A stretch of 44,899 nucleotides of DNA, from assembly GCA_002104895.1 (NCBI GenBank), contig MCFG01000485.1, forward strand, positions 1 through 44,899, read 5' to 3'. Below, one piece after another: positions 23,036 through 34,943 of the stretch. The position numbers were made by a program, and so were the translations under genes. Under the pieces are notes generated by a model that saw nothing but the letters and a program-made list of their open reading frames with translations, ran no database searches and was not told where the DNA came from. The DNA comes from Anaeromyces robustus. Taxonomy: Eukaryota; Neocallimastigomycota; Neocallimastigomycetes; Neocallimastigales; Neocallimastigaceae. How positions within the stretch are numbered: the stretch's first letter is position 1; the number at the start of each line of letters is the position of its first letter.

Positions 23036-26000
23036 CCTCATTATTGTTATTATCCTCATTATTTTCACAAGCAAACATTAAAGCAGTATTACCTATTTTA
23101 GATTGTTTATTAACATCTGCTCCATGATCAATTAAATATTTAGTTAATTGAAGTTGATTCCATTGACAAGTTTTCATGAGTAAGGTTTCTTTATTATTAT
23201 TATTATTATTATCAATATAATCATTAACATTTGCTCCATGATCTATAAGACATTTTACAATTTCAAAATTATTATTTTTACAAGCAATATATAATGAATT
23301 TTTATTACTATGAAATTTATTATTACTTTCATGAACATTAGCTCCATGATTTAATAAATATTTAACCATTTCTATATCATTTTTTTCACAGGCTTTCATT
23401 AAAATGGAACCTTTTGTTTTATAATTATGATTAATATTAATACCAGAATCAATAAGATAATTTATAATTTCTAAATTATTATTTTCATAAGCTATCATTA
23501 ATGCATTATTATGTGAACCATCAAAAGTATTAATTTCAGCTCCATATTCTTCTATTAAATATTTTAAAAATTGTAAATTATTATCTTTACAAGCGTATAA
23601 TAATGGGGAATTTCCTTTATGATCTTTTTGATTTACATTAGCTCCATGTTCAATTAAATATTTAGCAATTAATAAATTTTTATTTTGACAGGCATAAAGT
23701 AGTGCAGAACATCCTAAATCATCAATTTGATTAATATTACCATTACCATTACCATTACCATTGCTATTACTATTACTATTATTATTACTATTATTATTAC
23801 TATTACTACTATGTTGGATAATAAATTTTACTATTTCTATATTATTTTGTTTACAAGCATTAATTAATAAAGTTGTACCATTTTTAGATATTGTATTAAT
23901 ATCACCTCCATTTTCCATTAAATAAGCTATTAAATCTACATTATGATATAAAGAAGCATAAAGAATAGGTGTATATCCGGAATTATTACATACATTTACT
24001 TTTGCACCATGATCAATTAAATATTTTATTATTTCTTTATTATTACTATTATTATTTCCTTTTTGACAAGCATACATTAAAGCTGTATTACCACTACAGG
24101 TACTTGAACTATTAATATCTGCTCCATGATGGATTAAATATTTTATCATTTCAAAATTTTTATTATTTTCATTATTTTTATTTTTACATGCAATCATTAA
24201 CTCGGTTAGACCAAAAACAGATTTATTATTTAAGGTAGCATGATGATTGATAAGATATTTAACTAATTCAAAATGATTATTTTCTATAGCAATCATTAAA
24301 GCTGTATATCCCGATATATTACTTTTATTAATATCTAAATCTTGACAATTATTTATTAGATATTTCAATATATTTATATTATTATCATTATTATCTTTAA
24401 TACAAACTTTCATTAATGGGGTATAACCATATTCATCTAATTCATTAATATCAGAATAATTTTTATTCATTATTAATTCTTGTACTCGTTCATAATTACC
24501 ATCCAAACAGTAATTAATTAATTGATTTTTACCATAATCATAAGCATACCTATGAATATAATTTCTTTGATTTTCAAGAATTTCAATCATTTCTAAATCA
24601 TGACGTTCATTGGCTATTTTTAAAAGTGTTTTTCTATAGGGATTATTTATTTCAATTGTTGCTTTATTTTCTAATAAAAATTCAACAATTTTTGAATAAC
24701 CATTTCTACAAGCTATGATAATAGGTGTAATTCCACGATCACTTGATCTATTGAAATCTGCTCCATGTTGAACAAGACATTTTACAATTTCTAAATAACC
24801 ATTTTTACATGCTAATAATATAGGAGATACTTTATAATTATTTAATTTATTTACATCTGCTCCATGTTGAATTAAATAATCTACTATTTCTATGGAAGGA
24901 AAAGCATTCACTAAAGCTAAATTTTCACATCCTTTATTAATATCATTTGGATTAGCCCCATTTTCTATAAGTCTTTTTACCATTACAAAATCCTTTTTTT
25001 TACAAGCTAACATTAATAATGAATCACCAAATTCTGGATTTATCGATAAATCAGCACCATTTTCGATCAAAAATTTTACAAATTCCATTTTATTATTTTT
25101 ATAAGCAAAATATAATAATGTTTCATGATTATTATTAATTTCGTCATCATTATTATTAACATTATTATCGTAATCATTATCGTTATTTTTATTGTTATTA
25201 CTGTTGTTATTGTTATTGTTATTGTTATTATTATTGATCATACTATTACTGTTGTTATTGATAATACTATTTTTCTTGTTCTTGTTATTGTTATTATTAT
25301 TGATACTAACATTGATATTATTATTAATGTTTTTATTATTATTGTTATTATTATTATTATTATTATTATTGATATTAATATTAATATTGATATTAATATT
25401 ATTATTGTTATCAATATCATTATAATCTTTTTTATTTTTTTTGTTATAATTTTTATTATATTTTCTTAAAAGATATTTTACCATTTCAAAATCTCCTAAT
25501 TTTATATAATCTGATAAAAGAGAATTTAAATGTTCAGGATAAATAAAAGTACTATAATCAATTAAATATTTAATCATAAAATAATCGTTTTGATTATCTT
25601 TTAATTCATGATAAATATTTGCACCATATTCAATTAAATATAAATAAAATTCTAAATTTTTTTCTTTTAATCGTCTTAAACAATCTACAGTTGATTTTAT
25701 AAAATGTTTTTCTTTAGAAATATTAGCACCATGATCCAATAAATATTTAGTGATATCTATAGCGTCATCATAATTATAACAATTATAAAGGGTACGTAAA
25801 AGTCCAGATTCTGATCTAAGATTCAGATTTTCTAATTTTTCATAGGTTTCATTATTAAGATCAAAATCAGCTCCATGTTCTGTTAAATATTTTATAGCTT
25901 TAGCATGGTTATATTTACAACTATCTAAGAAAAGAGTAGTAAATACATAACCATCTTGTTCACATCTGTTAAGGTCAACTCCTTGTTGTACAATATATTC

Positions 26001-27020
26001 TATTGTTTCATAATCTTCTTCATAAAAACAAGTATTTAAAAATCGTCTAGAATAAAAAGGTTTAAAAATAATATTGGTATCTGTATTAAATTTTTTTAAA
26101 TTTCTAATTAGCATAACATTATCCCAATAAGTTTTTCTACGATTTTTGGAAAAACCATTACATAATATTTTTACATTATTTTTTAATAAATTTTGAATTT
26201 CTTTATTTTTCTTATTAGTTACTAAATCTTCCAGATAACTTACAGGTATATAAATTCTGTTATTTTCTGTATATTCTTTATGTAATTTTTTTAATTGTTT
26301 TTTGGATAATTTATTTTTATATTTTGAATTTTGAATTAATATCATAACATATTTATAAAGATATTTATGATATTCCTTTATTGCAACATTTAAATATTTA
26401 AAAAAACTATTTATATTTACTTTAGTATCATTTTCTACAATTTCTTCATTTTTTTCATCTTCATTGGAAGCCGAATATAGTCTTTCAAGGAAATAGTTAA
26501 TATCAATTTTATTATTATATAGAATTTTAAAAATTTCAACATTTAATAAATTATTATTATAAAGATATATTAATAAATTTTCACCATGACTATTACAAAA
26601 GTTAATATCAGCACCATAATCTAATAGTAAATTAAATATTTTTATGTAATGTTGAATAAATGTGAATTTTTTATTATATGAATTTGAATTTTGGGATTTT
26701 GGAATAGCAATTTTGAATGAAATAAATAATGGTACTTCATTTTGTTTCGTTTCATAATTTAAACTTGTTTGATATTTTTTACAATTTTCAATTATAAATT
26801 TAATTATAGATATTGAACAACCATTTTTTATAGCAAATATTAATAAATCAAAATCTTTTGTATTTAAATCATCAATTTTAAATAAATCATTATTAATTTT
26901 AAGAAATAGTTTCAAGTTTACTAAAGTATTATCTATTTTTGGTGATGTTAAAAGTTTTTTAATTTCAGAATTATAGATATTTTTTTTTGATAATTCCGTT
27001 TGTACTTCTGCAATTGTCAT
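18831..27020 (-). CDS. Giant ankyrin-repeat protein (2,729 aa)
   Basis: One uninterrupted 8.2-kb frame. I count about 58 ankyrin-type units by their YLIEHGANVN-like ends, starting with LLLDYGADINF and running to the C-terminus, so nearly the whole protein is a solenoid scaffold. About 130 N-terminal residues are not clear ankyrin. No signal peptide, membrane segment, kinase, F-box or other catalytic domain is visible, so it is probably an intracellular protein-binding scaffold; partner and process are unknown. Low-complexity insertions interrupt the solenoid: an Asn-rich tract at about residues 530-640, S/N/G repeats near 1070-1093, poly-Asn near 1329-1352 and QQKEE repeats near 2210-2265. 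The end is abrupt: after the last unit only a K/N tail of a dozen residues precedes the stop and the A tract. Leucine is mostly TTA. The start has an A/T-rich leader; upstream in-frame alternatives were not seen. Confidence 0.93.
20226..20390 (-). repeat. 15-bp minisatellite encoding QQKEE repeats
   Basis: Eleven units of a 15-bp sequence (TTCTTCTTTTTGTTG on the plus strand), one of them shortened to 12 bp, inside the ankyrin gene. They encode tandem QQKEE, a strongly charged, probably helical spacer between two ankyrin blocks. Unit number is likely to vary between strains without breaking the frame. Confidence 0.95.
22964..23034 (-). repeat. TTA trinucleotide run encoding poly-Asn
   Basis: About 24 consecutive TTA units on the plus strand, read as AAT (Asn) codons of the ankyrin gene, at residues about 1329-1352. 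It sits between two ankyrin units, together with a short EDNNNNEDN stretch. Confidence 0.95.
25100..25440 (-). repeat. Asn-rich low-complexity insert in the ankyrin gene
   Basis: About 110 codons dominated by Asn with Ile, Lys, Ser and Asp (residues about 530-640). The insert splits the ankyrin solenoid between LLRKYNKNY and the next unit ETLLYFAYKNNK. Opposite-strand frames (poly-Ile/Leu) are shadows of this tract. Confidence 0.9.
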
Positions 27021-27173
27021 TATTTATATAAATAAAATGAATAATATGGTAATTTTTTATTTTCTTATTATAATATTTGAGATATATATATTATACTTAT
27101 TATATTAATGTATTATAAATATTAAAGACAAAATAAAAAAAAATAATTTATATAAAGTAAAAAGTATATATTA

Positions 27174-27204
<31 letters not shown>

Positions 27205-28919
27205 GTTATTATTGTTATTATTAATATAATTTTTTAAATATATACATTATAAAAATATAAATATAATAATGATGTTAAATATATCATTAATTATTAATAT
27301 TTTTTTCAATATTATAGATAAATTAGAGTATACTTATTAAATAATTAGATATTAATTATGTAAAAAGTTGTTAAAAGTATTATATTTATATATAAAAAGA
27401 AAACAGCAATCTATGAATAAGGGAAAAACAATTAAATCATTTCATTAATATTATCAAATTATTTATGTATAATTAAATAGATAATTAAAATATTAATCAA
27501 TTAATTAATTAATAAAATTTTAATTAGGAAAAATTTAATATAAATTTTAATTAATAGTACATACATAATTTTAATTTTATCAAAGTATTTTATACAATGA
27601 ATAATAGTGAAATTAACAACAATGAATTGCTTTTTTTTTGTATATGCTATTTGCAAATGTTTATTATTAAATAATTAAATATTATATAAAATATTTAATT
27701 ATTATTATTATGAAATGTTTAAATGATATTATTGTGAAATGTTTAAATGATATTATTATGAATTTATATAAATTTCGAGATATAGTATGATTTTTAATAT
27801 ATTTGTTTGAAAAGGATATAATTAATAAATTTTAATTGATAATTATTATATAATATTGTTATAGTTAATATTAGTATAATTATATAGAATCGTTATCAAC
27901 AAAAATGTTATATATATATATATATTTCTTGAAATGTTTATATTATCTAATTTTATAATTAGTAATATATTAATATATTAATGGATATTTGTAAATGGCT
28001 TTTCAATTGATTTAATTATAAATAATTATATAATTAAAATTTGAAAGTATTTTTTATTTATAATAATGTTTTTTATTTATTGATTTTTTTTTTTTATTTC
28101 TAAGATTTTAAATTACATGAATAAATAGAATTTTTTAAAATTAGTTTCATAAATAATAATTTTAAAAAAATAAAAAAAAAAAGAAGAAAAGAGTTATGTA
28201 AAAAATGTTTAAGAGAACAAAAAATATAAAGAATTAAATTTATCTCACACTAAATATTATTTATTATTAAAGATTTCAAAATGATTTCTTTTATTTAATA
28301 TTTAATGTTTGTATTTATTTATTTCTTTTCTTTATATATATATAATAAATTTTATTACATATAAGCATATAAATTACAGACTTTTTTATATTTCTTTACA
28401 ATTAATATGAATATTATTTTTTTTTTTTCAATAATTATTATTTATATTTTATTCATACTTTATTTGTAAAATAGTGTTTTTTTATTTAAATTAAAATATA
28501 CATATATATATATTTCCTATAATTTCAAATTCCATTAAATTTATTTTGTATTCTGAAAAGATAATACTACTACTACTACTAATAATAATAATAATTATAA
28601 TAATAATAATAGTAGTAGTAGTAACAATAAATAATTATTTATATTGTTTATATTTGTCTTTAAATTTATACCTTCTTTTTTTTTTTTTTTTTTCATTCGC
28701 CTATCATTTTAGTATTAAATTTAGAATACCGAATCGTATTAATTACTTTATGTATTATTAATAGTTTTAATATTTTTTTTTGAATATTTCTGTTTTGTTA
28801 ATTTTATTTTAATAAGTATCTGTAAAACCATATCTACTATATCTATTAAAAATACCAAATTGAAATGTTATTTTCATTCAATAATCATGAATTTAACAGA
28901 CAAATAAAACATTATATAA

Positions 28920-29076
<157 letters not shown>

Positions 29077-29217
29077 AATTAATTAATTAATTAATAGAAA
29101 TTAAGATCAACTAAATATGACACATGTAAAATATAAATAAAGTTTATTAGAAAATAATTTTTTAATTTTTTATTTTTTTTTTTAAGTATTTGTTAAAGTT
29201 GTTTTATTAATAATAAG

Positions 29218-29545
29218 CATTAAGATGGTGATGGCGCAGTCAATATAAGTTTTTATCCTGATTGTTATGGCTTTATGTCTTAAAATATATAAGATCTCTG
29301 ATTCGACAATATGTTTTTTTTTATATGGTAGGATTTGTTTGCTTGATATGAAGTCATTTATTTATGATTAATTAATGATAGATGGATTTTAATGATTTAA
29401 TACCTACCTCTGGTTATTGTTAAGAATTGTAGAGTAAAATTGACTAATATGTAGAAGTACCTGAGGCGTCAATGTAGAAACAGTTTGACAAGGACATCGT
29501 TCCATTACAATTCATATGATGAGTCATAAATGAAGTCTTTAAAAA
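29218..29545 (+). mobile_element. Candidate tRNA-derived SINE-like element, copy 1
   Basis: A 320-bp island of mixed composition in A/T spacer. Its 3' two thirds recur in opposite orientation at 31576-31872. The head carries a possible RNA polymerase III A box, TGGCGCAGTCAA (29232-29243), and a possible B box, TGATTCGACAA (29299-29309), about 67 nt apart. The body contains GAAACAGTTTGACAAGGACA, and the element ends GAAGTCTTTAAAAAAAAATT, an A-rich tail. Head, body and tail in this order suggest a tRNA-derived SINE. No target duplication could be identified in the A/T flanks, so class and exact ends remain uncertain. Confidence 0.45.
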
Positions 29546-29687
29546 AAAATTAAAAAAATAAATTAATTAAACAATTAAACAATTAAACAATTAAATAATT
29601 AAGCAATTAAACAACTAAACAATGGAATTATTTTAATTTCTTCTTTTAAAGACATTTAATTAAAAAAAAAAAAAGTCAAAAAAGTTA

Positions 29688-29766
29688 AACAAAAACAAAA
29701 ACAAAAACAAAAACAAAAACAAAAACAAAAATAAAAACAAAAACAAAAACAAAAACAAAACAAAAC
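29688..29766. repeat. AAAAAC hexanucleotide array
   Basis: About 12 units of AAAAAC with one variant unit. The opposite strand reads as repeated VF codons, which is a shadow. Confidence 0.95.
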
Positions 29767-30970
29767 AGAATGAAATAAAATAAAAAATTATAATAAAATA
29801 AAAATAGTATTATTGAAATGAAGAACAATAAAAAATTGAAGAAAAAGAAAACAATGAAATTAAAGGGAAACAAACATTTATTAAATTAATTCAAAAAAAA
29901 AAAAAAAAAGGAAAAAGACAAAAGTAAAAAAAAACGTATTCATCATTTGAGAATATTTACAGATTACAGAATAATACAAAAATAGTTTAATTAAAAAATT
30001 ATTTATAACAAAAAATTAACTTTTATGTAAAAACTTTCTATTAAAAATAAATAAAATAGAAAAGAACCTATTAGAACAACATAGAAATCTAATAAATCTA
30101 TTTAAACAAGTTATTATTATATTTATTAATTATTATAAAAAACCAATACAATTATTATATATAATTATTTATTATAAAATTCATTTATTTTAATTATTAC
30201 TTTGTAATTTAATTATTTAATTAATTATTTAATTATTTAATTAATTATTTATTATAAAAATTCTTTATTTAATTATTTCTATTATTTTTATTATTTCTAT
30301 TAATGCTAAAAAAAAAAAAAAAAAAAAAAAAAGATTAATTAATGATTATAGAAATTAGAAAAATTAAATTATAGAAAATTATGTCATTTATGTAATTATA
30401 AATATAAATACAAATTTTTATTTTTTTAAAAAAAAAAACAAAAAAAAAAAGCAATTAAATAAAAAAAAACCAAAACAAAAATTTTGTTATTATTTTTTTT
30501 TTTTAATTATTTTTATAATTTATATAATTGACATTTTATAAATATAAATATAAATAAAATCATTTTATTACACATTAAACATTTAATATATGTTAGTATT
30601 AATATATTATATTTATTTATTTATTATTCATTTATATATTATAATATATTCTGATATATTCAAATTTAGTTTTATTATTTAATATAAACAGAAAAGAAAA
30701 AAAAAAAGTCTAGTAAACTTTTTAGATTCTTTTTTTTTTTTTTTTATTTTTTTTTTATTTGAATATAATAGAATATATTATATTTTATAATTATATATTC
30801 TATATCATTTTATATTTATACTATAATATATTATAATATATATTTTATTATATAATATTTATTATTCAAATAATATATTATTATATATTATTAATATAAT
30901 TATTAATATATTATCTTTATTATATTATTTAAAAAATTAACAATTATATATATTTAAATGTTGATTAATA

Positions 30971-31095
<125 letters not shown>

Positions 31096-31575
31096 TTTAT
31101 ATTAGTTTTAAAAAACTTTCATATAATCTAATAACTTAATTATAATTTAATAATATACTTTATAATATGGTAAATAATTATTTTCAATATTTTTCTTTTT
31201 TTCTTTCTTTCTTTTTTTTTTTTTTTAAATTAAATATGCAAAGAAGATTATGAATATATATATATTAGATATTATTTGAATTTAAAACATTGTCATATCA
31301 AATACTTATGAAATATATAAAGAGTATATAAATATTAGAATAATAAAATAAAAATCATGTTAAATATTATGTAAAAATGCATTTATTTAAAAAGATTGAT
31401 ACATTAAAAAAATTGTTTAAAAAAAAATGTATGGTAAATAATTAAATTTATCCAATTATGTATAAAATAGAAAAAATGTAATCATTTATGTGGATTAAAA
31501 TATTATAAAAAAAAAACAATTATATGTATATTATATATTAACTAGAAAAGTTTATTTGTTTTTTTTTTCTTTCTT

Positions 31576-31872
31576 ATAGACTTTATTTGTGGCTTATCAT
31601 ATGAGGTGTATGGAACTATTTTCTTATCAAACTGTTTCCACATCGATGTTCTATGTATTTCCAAATATGGATTAATTTAGCTCTAAAATTCTTAAAAACA
31701 ATCAATAGTAGGTATCAAACCATTGACATATAATTGCCAAGACCATAAATCTTAATATAATGCTATAAAATTTTTATATTTCCAACTTTATATATACCTA
31801 ACAAGAAAAACAAGTCCTAATATTATAGCTCAATTAATAGAAAACTGTCAAAGTCCCTGTATTAAACCAGTG
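31576..31872 (-). mobile_element. SINE-like element, copy 2 (inverted, diverged)
   Basis: On the minus strand this matches copy 1. The best part is 31578-31735, roughly 70% identical by eye, with shared CAAACTGTTTC, ATTCTTAA and AGGTAT blocks; weaker similarity continues to about 31872 (GGACTTG against GGATTTG, then GACTTTGACA against GATTCGACA). The 3' end on the minus strand runs into an A-rich tail (AAGAAAGAAAAAAAAC), as in copy 1. The A-box part of the head is not recognisable, so this copy is either 5'-truncated or strongly diverged. Confidence 0.5.
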
Positions 31873-32849
31873 ATTTTATGTATATTACTTTTCATTCTAT
31901 GATAAAAGCTGGATGATATGTGTATTAAAAAAAAAAGGTGAACAAAAAAATAATAAATAAAGTTTTAGTCATAATTAATTACAATATAATTTATAAAATA
32001 CTTATAATATAGTAATTAATCATTTGTATAAAAATGATTAGTTGAAATAATTGTATACATTTTAAAAGCTTAATATTTTGGAAATATAAATTAATTAAAA
32101 TATTTAAGAATCAAAAAAAAATAGGAAAAAATTAATATAAAGTTTATTAATAATAATTTTATGTTATTAAATAAAAAAAAAAATTCCATGATGTCAATAT
32201 ATATAATTATAAAAAAATTTTCCATAAATTAATAATGTAATATTAAAAATGGTAATTAAAATAATTCATAAACTTTAATTCATATGATTAAATTATTTAA
32301 TATGTTTGTACTCTCTTAAAATTTAATAATAAAAAATATATCATTTTTTTTAATTTAAAAAGTAATTTTTATTAAAGTATAAATTTTATTTACCCAATTT
32401 TATATATTATTCTTTTTATTCATCCTTTAAAAAAAAAAAACAACATAAATTATTATTATCTTACCTATTATAGTTGTCATGCTTTTAACTGTACTACATT
32501 ATATAATATTAAAAATTTATATTAAATATTATATAATATTTTATGCTTTTTTTTATGATATATATATTTTTTTTATGGAAATCAAAATAAATTATTAATT
32601 ATTGGATGATCAGCTATTAATTTTGTATACAAAGTTTGTTATTATTTTTTTGAATCATATTTTTAATAATTGGACATTGGATAAATCAGTTTATATACAA
32701 ACTTTTTTTTTTTCATTTTTATTTTGTTAGTATGGAATTATTAATTAATTGGATAATTAATATTTAGATATAAACTTTATACTATTGATAGATAATTTTA
32801 ATAGACAAACATTTTTATACTTTTTTTTTTCTTTAGAAAATCTATATTA

Positions 32850-33095
32850 TTACTATTATTATAATATTACTATTATTACCATTATTACTATTAATATTTT
32901 TATTATTATTATTATTATACTATTATTACTATCACCATTATTACTATGATTATACTATTATTACTATTACCATTATTACTATTACCATTATTACTATGAC
33001 TATATTATTATTACTATTACCATTATTACTATGACTATACTATTATTACTTTTACCATTATTATTATTATATTATTATTACTATTACTATTATTA
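32850..33095. repeat. TTACTATTACCATTA-type minisatellite
   Basis: Irregular repeats built from TATTAC, TACCATTAT and TATGACTATAC blocks, with a longer period of roughly 30-50 bp visible between the ACTATGACTATAC motifs. Confidence 0.8.
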
Positions 33096-33424
33096 ATTTA
33101 TATTTATAGATTTAAAGAATTTTTTATTATAATCATTTTTAATAATTATCCATTTATATAATGATTTTGTGATATTGTTGTTAAATTATATCAATAAATG
33201 GGATTATTGATTTTTTTATTAATAATAAAAAATATTTTTTAATAATTATTGACAATCCTTGAATCCTTTGATATGAATACTTTAAATGAAAAAGTTTAAT
33301 AACTAATAATTAGTTTTATATAAATAATATATAAATTAGGATTATATAATAATAATTAATAATTAATAATTAATAATATATAATATAATAATAATAATAA
33401 TAATTATGTATATAATAGATTTAC

Positions 33425-33469
33425 CTTTTTTTAATAAAAGTAATTACCATTATCTTTTATTAAAAAAAG
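33425..33469. repeat. Perfect 16-bp inverted repeat
   Basis: CTTTTTTTAATAAAAG (33425-33440) and its exact reverse complement (33454-33469), separated by 13 bases. It is made mainly of A and T, so chance origin is more likely than for the hairpin at 18345. Confidence 0.8.
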
Positions 33470-34943
33470 ATATAAACACAACCAAATAAAAAGTATACCA
33501 ATATTATAATATTGTTTATTACTATTATTAAATATTTTAAATATTTTGGGAAATTTATCCTTCAAAAAATAAAAAACTAATTTAATTAAAACTATAATTA
33601 CTATTAATTTTTTATTAATATAATGATTATTATTTAATTATATATTTAATTTTTTTTATTTATTATTGTTATAAATTAAAAAATTGAGAACCTTATTATA
33701 TATATATTTCAATTTCAAAAAAAAAAAAATTTTTTTTTATTTCACTCGGAAAAAATAATTTTCTGGTATGTATAAAAAATATATTTATTAATCATAAAAT
33801 AATTATTATTAAATAAAGTTTTTAATCTAAATTTTTTAATTAATAAAAAGTAAAAAGACTTTCATATTAAAAACTTTAATCATTAATTTATTTAACTTAT
33901 TTTTTATAAGTAGAGGAAGATCATTTGTAAATATAGATATCATCCTTTTTTTTTTATTAATATAAAATTTGGTATTATAAAGATAAAACAAATATAATCA
34001 TCCAATTTTAAAAAAAAAAAATAAAAAAAAAAGAGATGATTTACATATTGTAATATATTATTCTTAAATTCTATTTGTCTAATTTTATTATATACAATAA
34101 TTTTTAATATTAAAATTATTAAATGTGTTACCAAAAAAAATTACATTTAAATAAAATATTTATTAAAATATTTAATAAGTAAATAAGTAAATAAATAAAT
34201 AAATAAATAAAGTTAATTAAATAATTAATTAAATTAAATTAAAAATTTTTTAATACGAATAGAGTTAATTAAATAATTAAGTAAATTATAAATCATATTT
34301 TTTATATTTTATATTAAATAAAGTTTTAATTTATAAAATTATTTTTTATATATATTATTAAGTTATATTTTAGAATTTAAAGTTTATTAAATAATATTTT
34401 TTTCTTATAAAATAATATTTTGTATTTGCATTTAATTATAAATTAAAGTTTTTTATTAATAATATTATATTATTTTTTTTTTCTTTTTTTTTTTTTGTTC
34501 TTGAAATATTATTAGTTAATTTTTTTAATATATCCCAATAAATCATAATAATTTTTTATCATATTATTAGATATACAAAAAAAAAAAAGTATATAAAAAA
34601 AATAATTTATCCCATTTTTTTTTTTGTTTATTCTTCAGATTCATTATCAATAGTTTAATTGATAATTAATTCTAAAAAGAATAAATTTATATAGAGTTTT
34701 TTTTATATCTAGTTATATATATATAAAAAAAAAAAAAAAAAAAAACATAGAACATAAAAATATGTTATAGAGTTTTTTTAATAAAAGTAAAAATAAATAA
34801 AAAATAAAAAAAAAAAAACAAAAAAAAAATAAACAAAAAAAAAAAAAACAAAAATATTCTAAAAATAAATAAATAAAATAAATATAAATATATAAAATAT
34901 ATAAATAGAATTCAATAGTATTACTTAAGAATATATATATATA

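Noticed and set aside
31806-31880. tRNA-like sequence on the plus strand (TAGCTCAATTAATAGA ... GTATTAAACCAG)
   Set aside because: A-box to B-box distance is too short, no acceptor stem pairs, and the stretch aligns better with the minus-strand SINE-like copy.
34501-34943. Possible 5'-UTR intron ending at TTCTTCAG near 34637
   Set aside because: A pyrimidine tract followed by CAG is expected often in such T-rich DNA, and no convincing donor or branch point could be paired with it.
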